This document shows, piece after piece, positions 25,426 through 33,928 of a stretch of DNA of 64,000 bases. Position 1 is the first letter of the stretch; every line of letters begins with the position of its first letter. The notes under the pieces are model-generated. The model was not told the DNA's origin. It worked only from the letters and a program-made list of their open reading frames with translations, and searched no databases. A program made the position numbers and the translations under genes. Origin of the DNA: Aquabacterium sp. J223 (GTDB lineage Bacteria; Pseudomonadota; Gammaproteobacteria; Burkholderiales; Burkholderiaceae_C); NCBI RefSeq assembly GCF_024666615.1, contig NZ_CP088297.1:434001-498000 (forward strand), read 5' to 3'.

Positions 25426-26763
25426 ATGACCACCGCTGAACAGAACCACCTGATGACCCGCGTCGGCCCCGGCACGCCGGCCGGCGCGCTGCTGCGCCGC
25501 TACTGGCAGCCGATCGCGCTGGCCGAGGAGCTCGACGGGCCGCGGCCGGTGAAGCCGGTGCAGCTGATGGGCCAGCACTTCGTGCTGTTCCGCGACGCCC
25601 AGGGCCGCCTGGGCCTGCTCGACCGCGACTGCCCGCACCGCGGCGCCGACCTGGCCTTCGGCCGGCTGGAGGACGGCGGCCTGCGCTGCACCTTCCACGG
25701 CTGGCTGTTCGACGTCGAGGGCCGCTGCCTGCAGACCCCCGCCGAGCCCGAGGGCAGCCGCATGCACCGCGCCATCCGCCAGGCCGCCTACCCGGTGGTG
25801 CAGCGCGCAGGGGTGGTCTTCGCCTACGTCGGGCCCGGCGCACCGCCGGCCTTCCCCGACTTCGACTGCTTCGTCGCGCCCGACAGCCACACCTTCGCCT
25901 TCAAGGGCCTGTTCGAGTGCAACTGGCTGCAGGCGCTGGAGGTGGGCATCGACCCGGCGCACGCGTCCTTCCTGCACCGCTTCTTCGAGGACGAGGACAC
26001 GTCGCAGAGCTACGGCAAGCAGTTCCGCGGCGCGTCGGCCGATTCGCAGATGCCGATCACGCAGGTGCTGCGCGAGTTCGTGCGGCCGCGCATCCAGGTG
26101 GCGCCGGTGGACCATGGCCTGCGGCTGACCGCGCTGCGCGACCTGCCCGACGGCAGCACGCACGTGCGGGTGACCAACGTGGTGTTCCCGCAGGCCTTCG
26201 TCATCCCGATGAGCGCGGAGATGACGATCTCGCAGTGGCATGTGCCGGTGGACGACACGCACTGCTACTGGGTGGCCATCTTCACCAGCTTCACCGGTCC
26301 GGTGGACAAGGCGCAGATGCGGGCGCAGCGGCTCAAGCTCTACGAGCTGCCGCACTACACGTCGCGTCTGAACAAGCGCAACGACTACGGCTACGACGCC
26401 GTGCAACAGCACCGCCAGACCTACACCGGCATGGGCGACGACATCAACGTGCACGACCAGTGGGCGGTGGAGTCGCAGGGTGCCATCCAGGACCGCACGC
26501 GCGAGCACCTGGGCAGCACCGACATCGGCATCGTGGCCTACCGCCGGCTGCTGGTGAAGGCGATCGAGCAGGCGCGGGGCGACGCGCCGCTGCCGATGCG
26601 ACCCGACGCCGCGCAGGCGGCGCACTTCAGCGGCCCGCCGTCGATCGACGGCATCGCCGGGCCGCAGGTGGAGCCGGAGCGCTACTGGCAGCAGGCCGAC
26701 CGCGAGCGCCGCGTCGGCAGCGACTGGGCGCGTGCACGGCTGGACGGCGGGGCCGGCGCATGA
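25426..26763 (+). CDS. Rieske non-heme iron oxygenase, alpha subunit (phthalate-dioxygenase type)
   Basis: This 445-residue protein has the Rieske [2Fe-2S] ligands Cys69, His71, Cys88 and His91 (CPHRG and CTFHGW). The mononuclear iron site lies around EVGIDPAHASFLHRF, with the expected Asp and two His. The start (EQNHLMTRVGPGTP) matches three-component phthalate 4,5-dioxygenase-like alpha subunits that work as homo-oligomers. It needs electrons from a reductase; none is encoded in this window. Its stop overlaps the start of the GS-like gene by ATGA. Oxygenases of this group hydroxylate or demethylate aromatic and N-heterocyclic compounds; the substrate is not known. Confidence 0.92.
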   Translation: MTTAEQNHLMTRVGPGTPAGALLRRYWQPIALAEELDGPRPVKPVQLMGQHFVLFRDAQGRLGLLDRDCPHRGADLAFGRLEDGGLRCTFHGWLFDVEGRCLQTPAEPEGSRMHRAIRQAAYPVVQRAGVVFAYVGPGAPPAFPDFDCFVAPDSHTFAFKGLFECNWLQALEVGIDPAHASFLHRFFEDEDTSQSYGKQFRGASADSQMPITQVLREFVRPRIQVAPVDHGLRLTALRDLPDGSTHVRVTNVVFPQAFVIPMSAEMTISQWHVPVDDTHCYWVAIFTSFTGPVDKAQMRAQRLKLYELPHYTSRLNKRNDYGYDAVQQHRQTYTGMGDDINVHDQWAVESQGAIQDRTREHLGSTDIGIVAYRRLLVKAIEQARGDAPLPMRPDAAQAAHFSGPPSIDGIAGPQVEPERYWQQADRERRVGSDWARARLDGGAGA

Positions 26764-28199
26764 CCGCCTTCGTCGACCGCCACGGCCTGTGGTCCGACGA
26801 CCAGGCCCGGCAGGCGCAGGCGGTGCTGCAGGTGATCGAGTCGGGCGAGCTGGACGTGGTGCGCTTCGCCTGGCCGGACCAGCACGGCCTGCTGCGCGGC
26901 AAGACGCTGGTCGCCGACGAGGCCCGCAGCGCGCTGCGCAACGGCGTGCGGTTGACCTCCACCCTGCTGGGCAAGGACACCTCGCACAAGACGGTGTTCC
27001 CGGTCTTCACCCGCGGCGGCGGCTTCGGCCTCGGCGCGCTGCAGGGCGGCGCGGACTTCACCATCGTGCCGGACCCGTCGACCTTCCGCCGCCTGCCCTG
27101 GGCGCCGCGCACCGGCTGGCTGCTGTGCGACGCCTACCTGGCGGACGGCCAGGTGTGCCCCTTCGCGACGCGGCCCATCCTGCAACACGCGCTGACCGCA
27201 CTGGCCGGACTGGGCTTCGACTTCGTCGCCGGGCTGGAGGTCGAGTTCCACGTCTTCAAGCTGGACGACCCGAAGCTCGGCCTGGCGGATGCCGGCCAGC
27301 CGGGCGAACCGCCCCGGGTGAGCCTGCTGTCGCAGGGCTTCCAGTACCTGACGGAGCTGCGCTACGACCGGGTCGACTCGGTGATGGAGCTGCTGCGGTC
27401 GCAGCTCCTGGCGCTGGGGCTGCCGCTGCGAACGCTGGAGGTGGAGTTTGGCCCCAGCCAGTTCGAGCTGACCTTCGGGCCGACCGTGGGCACGGAGCCG
27501 GCCGACACCATGGTGCTGCTGCGAAGCGCCATCAAGCAGGTGTGCCAGCGCGCCGGCCTGCATGCCACCTTCATGTGCCGTCCGCGCATGCCGCAGGTCA
27601 TGTCCAGCGGCTGGCACCTGCACCAGTCGTTGCGCCGCCGCGGCGACGGACGCAACGCCTTCATGCCGCAGGACGCCGGCCGGCCGTTGAGCGAGACCGG
27701 CCTGCATTACCTCGCCGGCCTCAAGCAGCATGCGCGGGGCGCCGCGGTCCTGGCGTGTCCCACCATCAACGGCTACCGGCGCTACCGGCCGATGTCGCTG
27801 GCACCCGACCGGGCGGCCTGGGCGCACGACAACCGCGGCGCGATGCTGCGGGTGATCGGCGGGGCGGACGACCCCGGCAGCCGCATCGAGAACCGCGTCG
27901 GCGAGCCGGCGGCCAACCCCTACCTCTACCTCGCGTCGCAGGTGCTGTCGGGCCTCGACGGCCTGCAGCGTCGGCTCGACCCCGGTCCGTCGGCCGACGC
28001 GCCGTACGAGACGCCGGCGGAGCCGCTGCCGCGTTCGCTGCCCGAGGCGCTGGACTGCCTGCGCGAGGACGCGTGGCTGTGCGAGCGACTGGGCCCCGGC
28101 TTCGTCGACTACTACTGCCGGCTGAAACAGGCCGAGACCGATCGCTTCAACCTCGAAGTGAGCGAGTGGGAGCAGCGGGAGTACTTCGACCTGTTCTGA
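26760..28199 (+). CDS. Glutamine synthetase-like ATP-dependent ligase (gamma-glutamyl-amide type)
   Basis: This 479-residue GS-fold protein has the metal-binding Glu motif FVAGLEVEFHVF and VEFGPSQFELTFGP. The ATP/ammonia-side SGWHLHQSL and the C-terminal RIENRVGEPAANPYLYLASQ are typical of GS-like enzymes. It resembles non-housekeeping GS homologues such as those making gamma-glutamyl-polyamides or gamma-glutamylanilide (PuuA, TdnQ/AtdA1 types) rather than GlnA. In aniline pathways a GS-like enzyme works together with a Rieske oxygenase. Here the genes overlap by ATGA, which suggests similar pairing. That functional parallel is inference. Confidence 0.87.
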   Translation: MTAFVDRHGLWSDDQARQAQAVLQVIESGELDVVRFAWPDQHGLLRGKTLVADEARSALRNGVRLTSTLLGKDTSHKTVFPVFTRGGGFGLGALQGGADFTIVPDPSTFRRLPWAPRTGWLLCDAYLADGQVCPFATRPILQHALTALAGLGFDFVAGLEVEFHVFKLDDPKLGLADAGQPGEPPRVSLLSQGFQYLTELRYDRVDSVMELLRSQLLALGLPLRTLEVEFGPSQFELTFGPTVGTEPADTMVLLRSAIKQVCQRAGLHATFMCRPRMPQVMSSGWHLHQSLRRRGDGRNAFMPQDAGRPLSETGLHYLAGLKQHARGAAVLACPTINGYRRYRPMSLAPDRAAWAHDNRGAMLRVIGGADDPGSRIENRVGEPAANPYLYLASQVLSGLDGLQRRLDPGPSADAPYETPAEPLPRSLPEALDCLREDAWLCERLGPGFVDYYCRLKQAETDRFNLEVSEWEQREYFDLF

Positions 28200-28264
28200 C
28201 CCGCGGCGGCCGCATCGCCGGGTCGCCGCCGGGCCGTCGGCCCTGCGACGAGAATCGCCCGCGC

Positions 28265-29500
28265 ATGGCGACTCCCCGACCCGACAACCCGGCCGCCCTG
28301 GCCCTCGGCGGCCTCGTCGCCCTCGGCGTGGCGATGGGCATCGGCCGCTTCGCCTTCACGCCGCTGCTGCCGATGATGCTGGCCGAGCGCTCGGTGGACC
28401 TGCCCGGCGCCAGCCTGCTGGCGAGCGCCAACTACCTGGGCTACCTGGTGGGGGCGCTGGCCTGCACCTTCCAGCCGTGGGTCTGGCGCCGGTTCGGCTG
28501 GACCGCCGCCGTCAACGGGCCGGCGCTGGTGCGGGCGGGGCTGGTGGCCACCGTGCTGCTGACGCTGGGCATGGCGCTGCACTGGCCGGCCGCGTGGCCA
28601 TGGCTGCGCTTCGCCGCCGGCGTCGCCAGCGCGGTGGTGTTCGTCTACACGTCGGGCTTCTGCCTGGAGCAGCTCGCCCGCCGCGGCGTGCCGGCGATGG
28701 GCGCGTTGATCTACGTCGGGCCGGGTGCCGGCATCGTGCTCAGCGGGCTGGCCGCGATGGCGCTGGTGCAGTGGCAGGCGCCGGCGGCCTGGGGCTGGTC
28801 GACCTTCGGGGTACTGGCCGCGCTGTTGACCGCCGCGGTGTGGCGGGTCTTCGATGCGCGGCGCGGCGTGCCGGCCTCCGCCACGGCCGTGGCCGGTGCG
28901 GCGGGCCAGGCGGCCACGCCGGCGCCCGCCGGCGGCGGCGAGATGGCGCTGCTCACCGTCGCCTACGGCCTGGCCGGTATCGGCTACATCATCACCGCCA
29001 CCTTCCTGCCGGTGATCGCGCGGCAGGCGCTGCCGCCCTCGCACTGGCTGGACCTGTTCTGGCCGCTGTTCGGCACCGGCGTGATGCTGGGCGCGCTGGC
29101 CGCGTCGCGCCTGCGGGCGGGCGGCGATCTGCGGCTGCGCCTGGCCGCCTGCTACGTGCTGCAGGGCGCGGGCGTGGCGGCCAGCCTGGTCAGTCCGACG
29201 CTGGCCGGTTTCGCGCTGGGCAGCCTGCTGCTGGGCCTGCCGTTCACCGCCATCACCTTCTTCGCCATGCAGGAGGTGCGCCGGGTGCGGCCGCTGCAGG
29301 CCACGCCGTTCATGGGCCTGCTCACCGCGGCCTATGGCCTGGGCCAGATCGTCGGGCCGCCGCTGGCGGCGGGGCTGGTGTCGCGCAGCGCCAGCGCGGC
29401 CGGGGGCTTCGCCACCTCGTTGTGGATCGCGTGCGCGCTGTTGCTGCTGGGCGCCGCGCTCTATGCGATGACGGCGCGCCGCCACCCGATGCGGCGATGA
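28265..29500 (+). CDS. MFS transporter (YbfB/YjiJ type)
   Basis: This 411-residue membrane protein has about 12 hydrophobic helices. It begins with the family-typical LGGLVALGVAMGIGRFAFTP and LLASANYLGYLVGALAC. A central cytoplasmic loop around residues 195-225 is rich in Ala/Gly. It resembles the YbfB/YjiJ family of MFS proteins, whose substrates are poorly known. It follows the GS-like gene by 65 bases on the same strand and overlaps the DUF3253 gene by ATGA. Export or uptake of a pathway compound is possible. Confidence 0.88.
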   Translation: MATPRPDNPAALALGGLVALGVAMGIGRFAFTPLLPMMLAERSVDLPGASLLASANYLGYLVGALACTFQPWVWRRFGWTAAVNGPALVRAGLVATVLLTLGMALHWPAAWPWLRFAAGVASAVVFVYTSGFCLEQLARRGVPAMGALIYVGPGAGIVLSGLAAMALVQWQAPAAWGWSTFGVLAALLTAAVWRVFDARRGVPASATAVAGAAGQAATPAPAGGGEMALLTVAYGLAGIGYIITATFLPVIARQALPPSHWLDLFWPLFGTGVMLGALAASRLRAGGDLRLRLAACYVLQGAGVAASLVSPTLAGFALGSLLLGLPFTAITFFAMQEVRRVRPLQATPFMGLLTAAYGLGQIVGPPLAAGLVSRSASAAGGFATSLWIACALLLLGAALYAMTARRHPMRR

Positions 29501-29787
29501 CGCTGCCGCACCGCGAGCCCGACGCGCGCGCGGTCGAGGCCGCGATCCTCGACCTGCTGTCGCGGCGCGCCGACGACGCCACGGTCTGCCCCTCGGAGGT
29601 GGCGCGAGCGCTGGCGCCGGACGGCCAGGGCTGGCAACCGCTGATGCCGCTCGTGCGCCAGGTCGCGCAGCGGCTGGTGCAGGACGGCAGGCTGCAGGTC
29701 ACCCGCCGCGGCGTGCCGGTGGACGACGCCACCGGCCGCGGCGGGCCGGTCCGGCTGGGCCGGCCGCGCCCGCCTCAGGAAGACTGA
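29497..29787 (+). CDS. DUF3253 small protein
   Basis: This 96-residue protein has the DUF3253 winged-helix-like pattern VEAAILDLLSRRADDATVC, PSEVARALAPDGQGWQPLMP and a basic C-terminus (VTRRGVPVDDATGRGGPVRL). The function is not established. It starts inside the MFS stop codon (ATGA overlap), indicating coupling. It converges on the glycine-zipper gene. Confidence 0.82.
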   Translation: MTLPHREPDARAVEAAILDLLSRRADDATVCPSEVARALAPDGQGWQPLMPLVRQVAQRLVQDGRLQVTRRGVPVDDATGRGGPVRLGRPRPPQED

Positions 29788-29805
29788 CGCGGGCGGGACC
29801 GGCCG

Positions 29806-30727
29806 TCAGCGGCCGTCGCCGTCGGCGTCGCCGGGCAGGGCGCGCTCGACGCGGTCCTTCATGCGCTGCCAGCCGTCGCGCGAGGCGTGGCGGGCGTGCT
29901 CCCACTCCAGGGTGGAGCTGCCGCGGGTGGTGGACCAGTTGCGGCCGAGGTCCGACTCGACCTCGTCGAAGGTCCGGCCGGGGTAGCGGTCGTGCGCCTC
30001 GGCGCCGTGGCGGTAGGCCGGGCCGTAGTCGTCGTAGCTGGCGCCGTGCTGCACATAGGGGCGGCTGCTGTAGTGCTGGCGCCAGTGGTCGTCGTCGACG
30101 TGCTTGCCGGCCCCGCGCAGGGCGCCGACACCGGCCCCCGCCGCCGCGCCGATGGCCGCGCCCACCGGGCCGGTGACCCCACCCGCCAGGCCGCCGGCGA
30201 GGGCGCCGCCGGCGATGCCGCCGGCCGCGGTGCCGGCCACGGCACCGCCAGCGGCGCCGCGCGCGTCGTCTTCCTTGTCCGCACGGGCACCGGCGATGGC
30301 GCCGATGCCCGCCCCCGCGGCGGCGCCGATGACCGCGCCCACCGGGCCGGTCACGCCGCCGGCCATGGCGCCGGTGGCCGCACCGCTGGCCACGCCGCCA
30401 ACGGCACCGCCGATCAGCGCGCCCTTCTCGGTGTCGTGGTCGTTGGTCGGGTCGTCGATCGGGCGGTTGCGCGCATGCGTGCCGCTCGCCAGGGTGGCGT
30501 CGCCATCCACCTTGTCGTCGCTGGCCTTGCCGGCCAGCGCGCCGATCACGGCGCCGGCGGCCGCGCCGATGGCGGCGCCGACCGGGCCGGTCACGCCGCC
30601 GGCCAGGGCCCCGGTGATGGCCCCGCCGGCCACGCCGCCGGCCACCGTGCCGGCGACCGCGCCCTTTGGCGGTGCCGTGCTGTTCCTTGTCGTGCGGCGC
30701 ACCGCGTTCGCTGTCTCGCTTCGTCAT
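29806..30727 (-). CDS. Glycine-zipper repeat protein, apparent +1 frameshift near N-terminus
   Basis: The protein carries three copies of a glycine-zipper module (core GGVTGPVGAAIGAAAGA) separated by polar linkers. A C-terminal domain (YDDYGPAYRHG, FDEVESDLGRNW, SSTLEWEHARHASRDGW) is seen in many predicted stress proteins. The best start is ATG 30727, with a GAGGAG ribosome-binding site and an N-terminus MTKRDSERGAPHDKEQHGTA. That frame breaks at an AAAGGG run (plus strand 30662-30667), and one base less gives KGAVAGTVAGG and the long downstream frame. The only alternative start in the downstream frame is a weak GTG at 30702. Glycine zippers usually mediate helix packing in membranes. Function unknown. 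Confidence 0.75.
30121..30660. repeat. Three direct repeats encoding glycine-zipper modules
   Basis: Blocks at about 30121-30259, 30300-30415 and 30539-30660 are closely similar, each containing CACCGGGCCGGT- or GACCGGGCCGGT-like cores and encoding GGVTGPVGAxIGAAAGA. They are internal to the coding region and likely arose by duplication. Confidence 0.7.
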
Positions 30728-30878
30728 GTCTGCTCGCTCCTCATGGCGTGCGCCGGGGCCGCCGGACGATCCGGACGACCGGCTGCACGGTCTGTCCATG
30801 AGAGGTGGCAACGGCCGGGCCCAGACCCGGGGCCGCCGTGCTCGTCGACGTGCAGGGCGGCGCTGACAGGCCGGCTGG

Positions 30879-32396
30879 TCAGGTGCCGCAGAAGGTCTGG
30901 TAGCCCGCCGTCACGTCGGCTGGCGCGGGCGCCATGTAGTCGGCCTGGTCCGCCGTGCCGTCGAAGGGCCGCTTCAGCGCGGCCAGCAGGCGCTCGAAGG
31001 GCGCGAGGTCGTCGTCGGTGGCGGCCGCCAGCGCGGCCTCGACCTGGTGGTTGCGCGGGATGACGGCGGGGTTCACCTGGCGCATGCGGGCGGCGCGGTC
31101 GGCGCCGGTGCCGCCATGAGCACCGGTGCGGGCATGCCAGCGCGCCAGCCACGCGTCGAGCGCCGCCGGGTCGGCGAACAGCGGCTGCAGCCAGACGTCC
31201 TGACCTTCGGCGGCATCGGCCAGGCGCCGCCAGGCCAGCGTGAAGTCCACCTTTTGCGCCTGCAGCAGTGCCAGCCAGTCGGCCACGAGGGCGGCGTCGG
31301 CTTCGTCCTCGTCGGGACGGGCGTCCACCGGCAGCCCCAGCTTGGCCCGCTGGCCGCGCAGCAGCGCCGCCGCATGCCAGGCGGGAAAGGCGTCGATCAC
31401 CTCGGTGGCCTGCTCGACGGCGCGGGCGACGTCGGCCTCGTCCTCGCTGGCCGCGATCAGCGGCAGCAGCGCCTCGGCCAGGCGGGCGATGTTCCAGCGC
31501 GCGATCAGCGGCTGGTTGCCGTAGGCGTAGCGGCCGCCGTGGTCGATGGAGCTGAACACCGCCTCGGGGTCGTAGGCCTCGATGAAGGCGCAGGGGCCGT
31601 AGTCGATGGTCTCGCCGGAGACCGTCATGTTGTCGGTGTTCATCACGCCGTGGATGAAGCCGACGTTGAGCCATTGCGCGACCAGCGCCGCCTGCCGCTG
31701 CGCCACCCGCCGCAGCAGCCCGAGGAACCGGTCCGGCGTGCCGACCAGGTCGGGGTCGTGGCGGGCGATCGCGTAGTCGGCCAGCTGCCGCAGCTGGTCG
31801 ATCTGCCCGCGGGCAGCGAAGAACTGGAAGGTGCCCACCCGCAGGTGGCTGGCGGCCACGCGGGTGAGCACCGCGCCGGGCAGCAGCGCCTCCCGGCGCA
31901 CCGGCTCGCCGGTGGCGGCCACCGCCAGCGCGCGGGTGGTGGGGATGCCGAGCGCGTGCATGGCCTCGCCGATCAGCACCTCGCGCAGCATCGGGCCGAC
32001 GGCCGCCTTGCCGTCGCCGCCGCGCGAGAACGCGGTGCGGCCGGAGCCCTTCAGCGCGATGTCGCGGCGCCGGCCGTGGGTGTCGATCACCTCGCCCAGC
32101 AGCAGCGCGCGGCCGTCGCCCAGCTGCGGCGAGAAGCCGCCGAACTGGTGGCCGGCGTAGGCCTGCGCGATGGGCTCGGCCCCTTCGGGCAGCGCGTTGC
32201 CGGCGAAGACGGCGGCGCCGGCCTCGCCGCCCAGCGCCTCGGCGTCCACGCCCAGCTCGTCGGCGAGCTCGCGGTTGAGGAACAGCAGCCGCGGCGCCGG
32301 CACCGTGGCCGGCCGGGCGGGGGCGTAGAAGCCGGGCTGCAGCGCGCGGGCGTAGCTGTTGTCGAAGCGGAACGGGGTCAGGGTCTGGACGGCCAT
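30879..32396 (-). CDS. selO: SelO/YdiU protein adenylyltransferase
   Basis: This 505-residue protein has the SelO/UPF0061 features: N-terminal FDNSYARALQPGFYA, AGHQFGGFSPQLGDGRALLL, the nucleotide-binding KGSGRTAFSRGGDGKA and VMNTDNMTVSGETIDYGPC (the Asn/Asp metal region). The C-terminus is YQTFCGT, with the conserved Cys near the end that is Sec in some eukaryotic homologues. SelO is a pseudokinase-fold enzyme that transfers AMP to proteins and is linked to redox homeostasis. ATG 32396 is chosen because the residues before it do not match the family. The gene stands alone between the glycine-zipper gene and a carboxylesterase gene. Confidence 0.94.
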   Translation of the reverse strand: MAVQTLTPFRFDNSYARALQPGFYAPARPATVPAPRLLFLNRELADELGVDAEALGGEAGAAVFAGNALPEGAEPIAQAYAGHQFGGFSPQLGDGRALLLGEVIDTHGRRRDIALKGSGRTAFSRGGDGKAAVGPMLREVLIGEAMHALGIPTTRALAVAATGEPVRREALLPGAVLTRVAASHLRVGTFQFFAARGQIDQLRQLADYAIARHDPDLVGTPDRFLGLLRRVAQRQAALVAQWLNVGFIHGVMNTDNMTVSGETIDYGPCAFIEAYDPEAVFSSIDHGGRYAYGNQPLIARWNIARLAEALLPLIAASEDEADVARAVEQATEVIDAFPAWHAAALLRGQRAKLGLPVDARPDEDEADAALVADWLALLQAQKVDFTLAWRRLADAAEGQDVWLQPLFADPAALDAWLARWHARTGAHGGTGADRAARMRQVNPAVIPRNHQVEAALAAATDDDLAPFERLLAALKRPFDGTADQADYMAPAPADVTAGYQTFCGT

Positions 32397-32505
32397 GGCG
32401 CCAGTCTGAGGGCAGGCACGCACGGCCGCGCCGGCCACGCCATCGAGCCCCTGCGCCGGCTGCGGGCTCCGGCCGGGGCGACTCCCGTGACCCGGAGGGT
32501 GCGCT

Positions 32506-33186
32506 TCAGGCCTGCAGCACCTTCAGCAGCCACCGGTTCAGGTCCTCGACCTCCTCGGCGCACACGCTGTGGCCCATGGGGTACTCATGCCATTCCACCG
32601 GGTGGCCCAGTGCCTGCAGCGCGTCGCGGGCGGCGGCGCCGCGGGCATGAGGCACCACCGGGTCCTGCAGGCCGTGGGCGAGGAACACCGGCACGTCCCG
32701 GTTCGTCGCGGGGCGCTCGGCTTCGGTGGTCGCCGCCAGCGGCAGGTAGCCGGACAGGCCGGCCAGGCCGGCCAGCCGCTGCGGCGCGCGCAGGCCGGCG
32801 AGCAGCGTCATCGCGCAGCCCTGCGAGAAGCCCATCAGCACCGTGCGCGCCGGCGGGATGCCGCGGGCCGCCTCGCGGTCGAGCAGCGCCTGCACCTGCG
32901 CCACCGAGCGGCGCAGGCCGGCCTCGTCCTCGCGGCGGGCGAGGTCGCTGTGCACGATGTCGTACCAGGCGCGCATCGGCTGCCCGCCGTTGATCGTCAC
33001 CGGCATCACCGGCGCGTGCGGGAAGACGTAGCGCACCGGGCCGATGGCGGACAGGTCGAGCTCGCGGGCGATGGGCACGAAGTCGTGGCCGTCGGCGCCC
33101 AGGCCGTGCAGCACCACGATGCAGGCCACCGGCGCGTCACCGGTCTGGGCCTCCAGCGCCTCGAGAAGGGAGGTGTCGGTCGTCAT
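32506..33186 (-). CDS. Phospholipase/carboxylesterase family alpha/beta hydrolase
   Basis: This 226-residue protein has the alpha/beta-hydrolase fold: VVLHGLGADGHDFVPIA near the oxyanion hole, nucleophile Ser121 in GFSQG, an Asp in HGLQDPVVP and the catalytic His in YPMGHSV. It matches the bacterial carboxylesterase/lysophospholipase group that resembles acyl-protein thioesterases. ATG 33186 is the start; the upstream extension reads through promoter-like sequence. It hydrolyses short acyl esters; the physiological substrate is unknown. It is transcribed toward selO with about 110 bases between them. Confidence 0.9.
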   Translation of the reverse strand: MTTDTSLLEALEAQTGDAPVACIVVLHGLGADGHDFVPIARELDLSAIGPVRYVFPHAPVMPVTINGGQPMRAWYDIVHSDLARREDEAGLRRSVAQVQALLDREAARGIPPARTVLMGFSQGCAMTLLAGLRAPQRLAGLAGLSGYLPLAATTEAERPATNRDVPVFLAHGLQDPVVPHARGAAARDALQALGHPVEWHEYPMGHSVCAEEVEDLNRWLLKVLQA

Positions 33187-33402
33187 CCGGACAGCATACG
33201 CGGGGCGCTGGACGCACCGCTGACGCAAGCGGAGGAACCGGGTCCCTGAAGTCCGGCACCGTTGCAGCCGCCGCAACGGTCACTTGTCCGGTTGCTGGTT
33301 TATCCGGATGGCGCCCGTCCGTACAGTTCACCCCATCGACGAACGACACGCTTCTCCGGAATGCCGAAGCGGTCCGAGTCGCCCACCCAAGGAGTGAACA
33401 TC

Positions 33403-33768
33403 ATGCGCAAGTCCCTCATCGTCGCCGCCGTGCTCGGCATTGCCGCCTCCGGCGCCTTCGCCCAGCGTGCCGGGGCCGACTACGACGACTGGCGGCCGGC
33501 GGCCGGCGTCACCTCGGCCGCCTCGCGTGCCGAGGTCCAGGCCCAGCTCAGCCGCGAGCAGCTGAGCAACCCGAACCTGAACGAATCGGCGCTGTGGAAT
33601 CCGCAGGCCACCGCCGCCGCCCTGCCGGTGAGCCGCGCCGCGGTGCGCGACGAGGTGCGCCAGGCCCTGGCCCGCGGCGAGGTGCTGCCGGTGGAGCGCA
33701 ATGCGTCCCACCAGTTCACCCATCCCGCGCAGCGTGGCGTGTCCAGCACCCGCTTCGCCGGTCGCTGA
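33403..33768 (+). CDS. Small exported protein, DUF4148-like
   Basis: This 121-residue protein has a signal peptide (MRKSLIVAAVLGIAASGAFA) and a short polar mature part with SRAEVQAQLSREQL and AAVRDEVRQALARGEV, as in the DUF4148 family common in Burkholderiales. A clear AAGGAG lies about ten bases before the ATG at 33403. It is likely periplasmic. Function is unknown. A strong stem-loop follows 37 bases after the stop. Confidence 0.82.
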   Translation: MRKSLIVAAVLGIAASGAFAQRAGADYDDWRPAAGVTSAASRAEVQAQLSREQLSNPNLNESALWNPQATAAALPVSRAAVRDEVRQALARGEVLPVERNASHQFTHPAQRGVSSTRFAGR

Positions 33769-33804
33769 CCCCCGGTGACGGGCGCGGGAGCGCCCGCACC
33801 ACGA

Positions 33805-33834
33805 CGGACAGGCCGCCTTCGGGCGGCCTGTCCG
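33805..33834. terminator. Stem-loop after the DUF4148-like gene
   Basis: A 13-bp perfect stem with a TTCG tetraloop (arms GGACAGGCCGCC and GGCGGCCTGTCC). There is no clear T-tract after it, but position after the stop codon and stability favour a terminator. Confidence 0.65.
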
Positions 33835-33928
33835 CATGGGCGATCCCCACCGCGGCGGGTCGCCCGGACCGGCACGCCGCAGACGGTAGACTGCGCGCCC
33901 TTCGGCCACCCGGTCCTTCCAGCTGGCG

